Shown piece after piece: positions 61,695 through 64,000 of a stretch of 64,000 nucleotides of DNA. Each line of letters opens with the position of its first letter. Position 1 is the stretch's first letter. Below the pieces are notes generated by a model. That model had not been told where the DNA came from. It saw nothing but the letters and a program-made list of their open reading frames with translations, and searched no databases. The DNA comes from Pusillimonas sp. MFBS29 (GTDB taxonomy: Bacteria; Pseudomonadota; Gammaproteobacteria; Burkholderiales; Burkholderiaceae_B), in the NCBI RefSeq assembly GCF_020687695.1, contig NZ_JAJEWL010000005.1:124001-188000 (forward strand), written 5' to 3'. Both the position numbers and the translations under genes were made by a program.

Positions 61695-64000
61695 TTATCC
61701 CTGCCCCGGGCAGCTGAACCCCTGCATTTCGCTCAAGCGAAACGGACTTTTCACGGTGTTGGCGCTGAATTCCAGCACGACCTGACGGCCACCGATGGAA
61801 AAAGTGGCAATGGTGATTTCCGGCGATGCCCCGCGCTTGAGACTGGCCTTGTCCAGCAAGCGGTTCAAGGCCCATGGCCCCGTAGCAGAGATTCCCGACA
61901 CACCAGTCTGCGGCAGCAATTCAATGCTGACCTGATTACTGCCACGCGTGCCCGGCCAGTTCACCGCCGTGCCAACCTGGGGGCCATGTGCATAGCTCAC
62001 TGTTTGCCCGTCCACATTCATGATGAACTGAGTGATATCAGCATCCATGTGCAGGGGCCGAATGGAAACCCGATAGGAGGGTTCGGTTCCCGTTGCCGTG
62101 AAATACACACTGCGTATGATGCCTGCACGCTGGAACGAGTCCAGATAACCCGCCTGCTCGCCCTGCCCGCCATCCATGCCGGGCTTGAAGCGCCAGCGCG
62201 GGCCCGACATATCGACATGGTTCACCAGCTTCTTCTGGAAGAAGTCATCCATCATGGCGCCGGGCGCGAACAGGCGCGCAAAGTCATTGGGAGCCACATC
62301 GCGCTTGGATTTGGGTGAAAAAGGATAGCGCCCGGCAATTGCCTGGCGGCAAAATACGCCCAGGTTGGCGGAAACGGAGCGCCCCAATTGCTGACGCTCG
62401 ACATCGGACACTTCGTCCGAGGCATGCAGCGACAGCTGGGTCAACATGCCGCCCACCGGCTTGGGCAGCCTGCCCGCTTCGGCCTGCAACTGCGTTACCA
62501 CACTGCTGGTTGGCAAGGGGCTGGAACTGCGCAAGGCTGCGTCCGAGGCGGTCAGGTAGACATACAGATCATTGATCAGCCCCGTCGTCGCGGTAATGGG
62601 TGCCTGTCCGCCCTGTGGTGCCGAGGCAAGGTTACGGTAAGCCACAAAATGCCTGTCCACCATCGCCTCCATACGCTCCGTACCGTTCGTCTCTCGGGCA
62701 GGATCACCCGGCGCCACCGAACCGAACATCCGTTCCAGCGAACTTTGCGTCGAGCTCACCCTGTCTTTGGCAAGATCCATCAGCGAACGGTCTCCCGCCT
62801 CACTGTCGCGCAACAAGGTCGTTTCCCTGGCCACGGATTGAATCAACTGAACCAATGGCGAGTTGCCGCTGGACAAGGTGCGGGCCATTTCTATGCTTTG
62901 CAGCAGGGTCTGGGCGGGCTTCAAGGACAGGTCCGCCAAATACATATCCCAGTTCCTGACATAGTCAGTCAAATACAGGCGCCTGATGTCGGCGACCAGT
63001 TGCTCATCGGGTATGGTGCGCTCACCTTTAGTGGCATCCACTTCCAGCACCCAAAGGTCGTCACGCTTCAGATTGGCCGCAATTTCGCCCACCTGCTTGT
63101 CAACCTTTTCCCAATAGCCCTCATAGCTGTAAAGCCCGGGAATACCTTCATTCAACGGCTTGCCGCTTTTGCGCGTAAACACAGACATGGCCGACGGCCC
63201 GCCCAGGTCCAGAAACGTCGTGTCCGTTATGTCATCGTTAAGCAACAAGCGCTGCATACGGCTATAGGCCCGCTCCGACAAAGCATGCTCATCAAGGGAG
63301 GAGCGAGTCTGTGCAATCAGCGCCTCATCCTTGGCAAATGGCGATGTGAGCACCCGGCTGTCAACCAGATTGCGCAAATGCCCGGACAACTGCTCGTACT
63401 GCCTTCTGGTATGTCCCTCGGCCAGCTGGGCGCGCATGTCGGACAAGAGCCAGGTGTGCATGAAATCCGGGTTATAGCGCTCGCTGTCATACAGCATCAG
63501 ATAGGCGCGCAAAGCCTCGTAGGAGTACTCCAGGTCATTGGCGGGCGCCGACCGCAACGCCGCACCAACACGCTGAGCGACCTGAGGCACCAGCACCTGA
63601 TCCTGGGCAACCCGATACGCTCCATCAGCGCCCGCCTGGATCTTGTGTCCTTGATAGAGTCCAAAGCCGTAACTGAACGGTGGATCATCCGTTGCAAAAC
63701 CATCACCGGCCGGCAAAGCCTGCAAGGCATCCAGATAAGGAAGCACGCCCAGCACATCACCTGAGGCATCCAGCTTGATCTCGCGGCCCAAAGCCTCAAG
63801 CTCGGGAATGCGGGCTTGCACGGCTTGCAGGTAAAGACTGTTGTTCCGGTAGCTATTCGCCCAACCCGCCAGCAAAAGCAGCAGGCCGACACTGACGGCT
63901 GCATAGCCACCCCATTGCAAGCGGCGGTAGCGGCGCTCCCACTTCATGTTGCGCCCGGCCAGCCCCGACTCCGGGAAAATCACTTTCTGCAGCAGATTCT
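61695..64000 (-). CDS. tssM: TssM (IcmF family), C-terminal part (partial)
   Basis: The frame continues through the window edge; 768 residues are visible, without the N-terminal NTPase portion. The start of the visible part reads VIFPESGLAGRN, then a membrane helix (YAAVSVGLLLLLAGWANSY), then the periplasmic IcmF-related and C-terminal beta domain (about 560-760). TssM spans the inner membrane and bridges to the TssJ lipoprotein to form the T6SS membrane complex. It is the most upstream gene of the leftward operon in this window. Confidence 0.94.
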   Translation of the reverse strand, partial: NLLQKVIFPESGLAGRNMKWERRYRRLQWGGYAAVSVGLLLLLAGWANSYRNNSLYLQAVQARIPELEALGREIKLDASGDVLGVLPYLDALQALPAGDGFATDDPPFSYGFGLYQGHKIQAGADGAYRVAQDQVLVPQVAQRVGAALRSAPANDLEYSYEALRAYLMLYDSERYNPDFMHTWLLSDMRAQLAEGHTRRQYEQLSGHLRNLVDSRVLTSPFAKDEALIAQTRSSLDEHALSERAYSRMQRLLLNDDITDTTFLDLGGPSAMSVFTRKSGKPLNEGIPGLYSYEGYWEKVDKQVGEIAANLKRDDLWVLEVDATKGERTIPDEQLVADIRRLYLTDYVRNWDMYLADLSLKPAQTLLQSIEMARTLSSGNSPLVQLIQSVARETTLLRDSEAGDRSLMDLAKDRVSSTQSSLERMFGSVAPGDPARETNGTERMEAMVDRHFVAYRNLASAPQGGQAPITATTGLINDLYVYLTASDAALRSSSPLPTSSVVTQLQAEAGRLPKPVGGMLTQLSLHASDEVSDVERQQLGRSVSANLGVFCRQAIAGRYPFSPKSKRDVAPNDFARLFAPGAMMDDFFQKKLVNHVDMSGPRWRFKPGMDGGQGEQAGYLDSFQRAGIIRSVYFTATGTEPSYRVSIRPLHMDADITQFIMNVDGQTVSYAHGPQVGTAVNWPGTRGSNQVSIELLPQTGVSGISATGPWALNRLLDKASLKRGASPEITIATFSIGGRQVVLEFSANTVKSPFRLSEMQGFSCPGQG

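Overview
The window looks like a chromosomal segment from a betaproteobacterium, most likely Alcaligenaceae (Burkholderiales). The signs are an EarP/EF-P pair with Arg32 in EF-P, DUF2863 and DUF1178 proteins, a methylcitrate cluster containing acnD, prpF and prpD, a separate acnB, and fairly GC-rich coding sequence. Genes are densely packed, often with 4-bp stop/start overlaps. I see no integrase, transposase or phage gene, so the region reads as core chromosome with accessory catabolic modules and part of a type VI secretion (T6SS) locus.

Layout. 1-2305 (minus): start of a 3-hydroxyacyl-CoA dehydrogenase gene and prpR. 2306-2557: divergent control region with a sigma-54 promoter and repeated PrpR-like motifs. 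2558-10462 (plus): prpB, prpC, acnD, prpF and prpD (propionate degradation); two long hairpin repeats lie between prpF and prpD. 10517-17114 (plus): a small membrane protein, a small GNAT, acnB with its own promoter and palindromic operator, DUF2863, earP and efp. 17161-26490 (minus): DUF1178, a Yej-type peptide ABC importer, an SNase-like nuclease and aidB. 26663-27717 (plus): DUF423 and eda.

27736-34684 (minus): a 2-ketogluconate module. It holds kguD-, kguK- and kguE-like genes, a four-gene polar-amino-acid-type ABC importer and a PtxS-like LacI repressor. The PtxS palindrome TGAAACCGGTTTCA lies upstream of the first transporter gene. The expected product, 6-phosphogluconate, would feed Entner-Doudoroff, and eda is next door. 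34728-37080: adenine deaminase, a cold-shock protein, alkyladenine glycosylase and tRNA-Arg(ACG). 37158-41858: a TRAP importer, a GntR/FCD regulator and a methylisocitrate-lyase-like enzyme, bracketed by two TTGTATACAA operators. 41957-50332: an orphan P450, a phosphoribosyltransferase-HAD fusion, an alpha-hydroxy-acid oxidase, a gamma-carbonic-anhydrase-like protein, a ProQ protein, a LysE exporter with divergent MocR regulator, a broken ATP-grasp gene and an M20 amidohydrolase.

50397-64000 (minus): T6SS tail-tip and effector genes. In transcription order: tssM (5' end outside the window), tagF, a membrane pseudokinase with PEGA domain, DUF3540, vgrG, a small membrane protein, DUF2169 fused to pentapeptide repeats, a second pentapeptide protein, a DUF4150 (PAAR-like) protein with a C-terminal nuclease-like toxin domain, and two small TPR proteins that are immunity candidates. 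The spacing suggests one co-transcribed delivery module; this, the PtxS-controlled module and the TTGTATACAA-controlled TRAP/lyase module are the most interesting parts.
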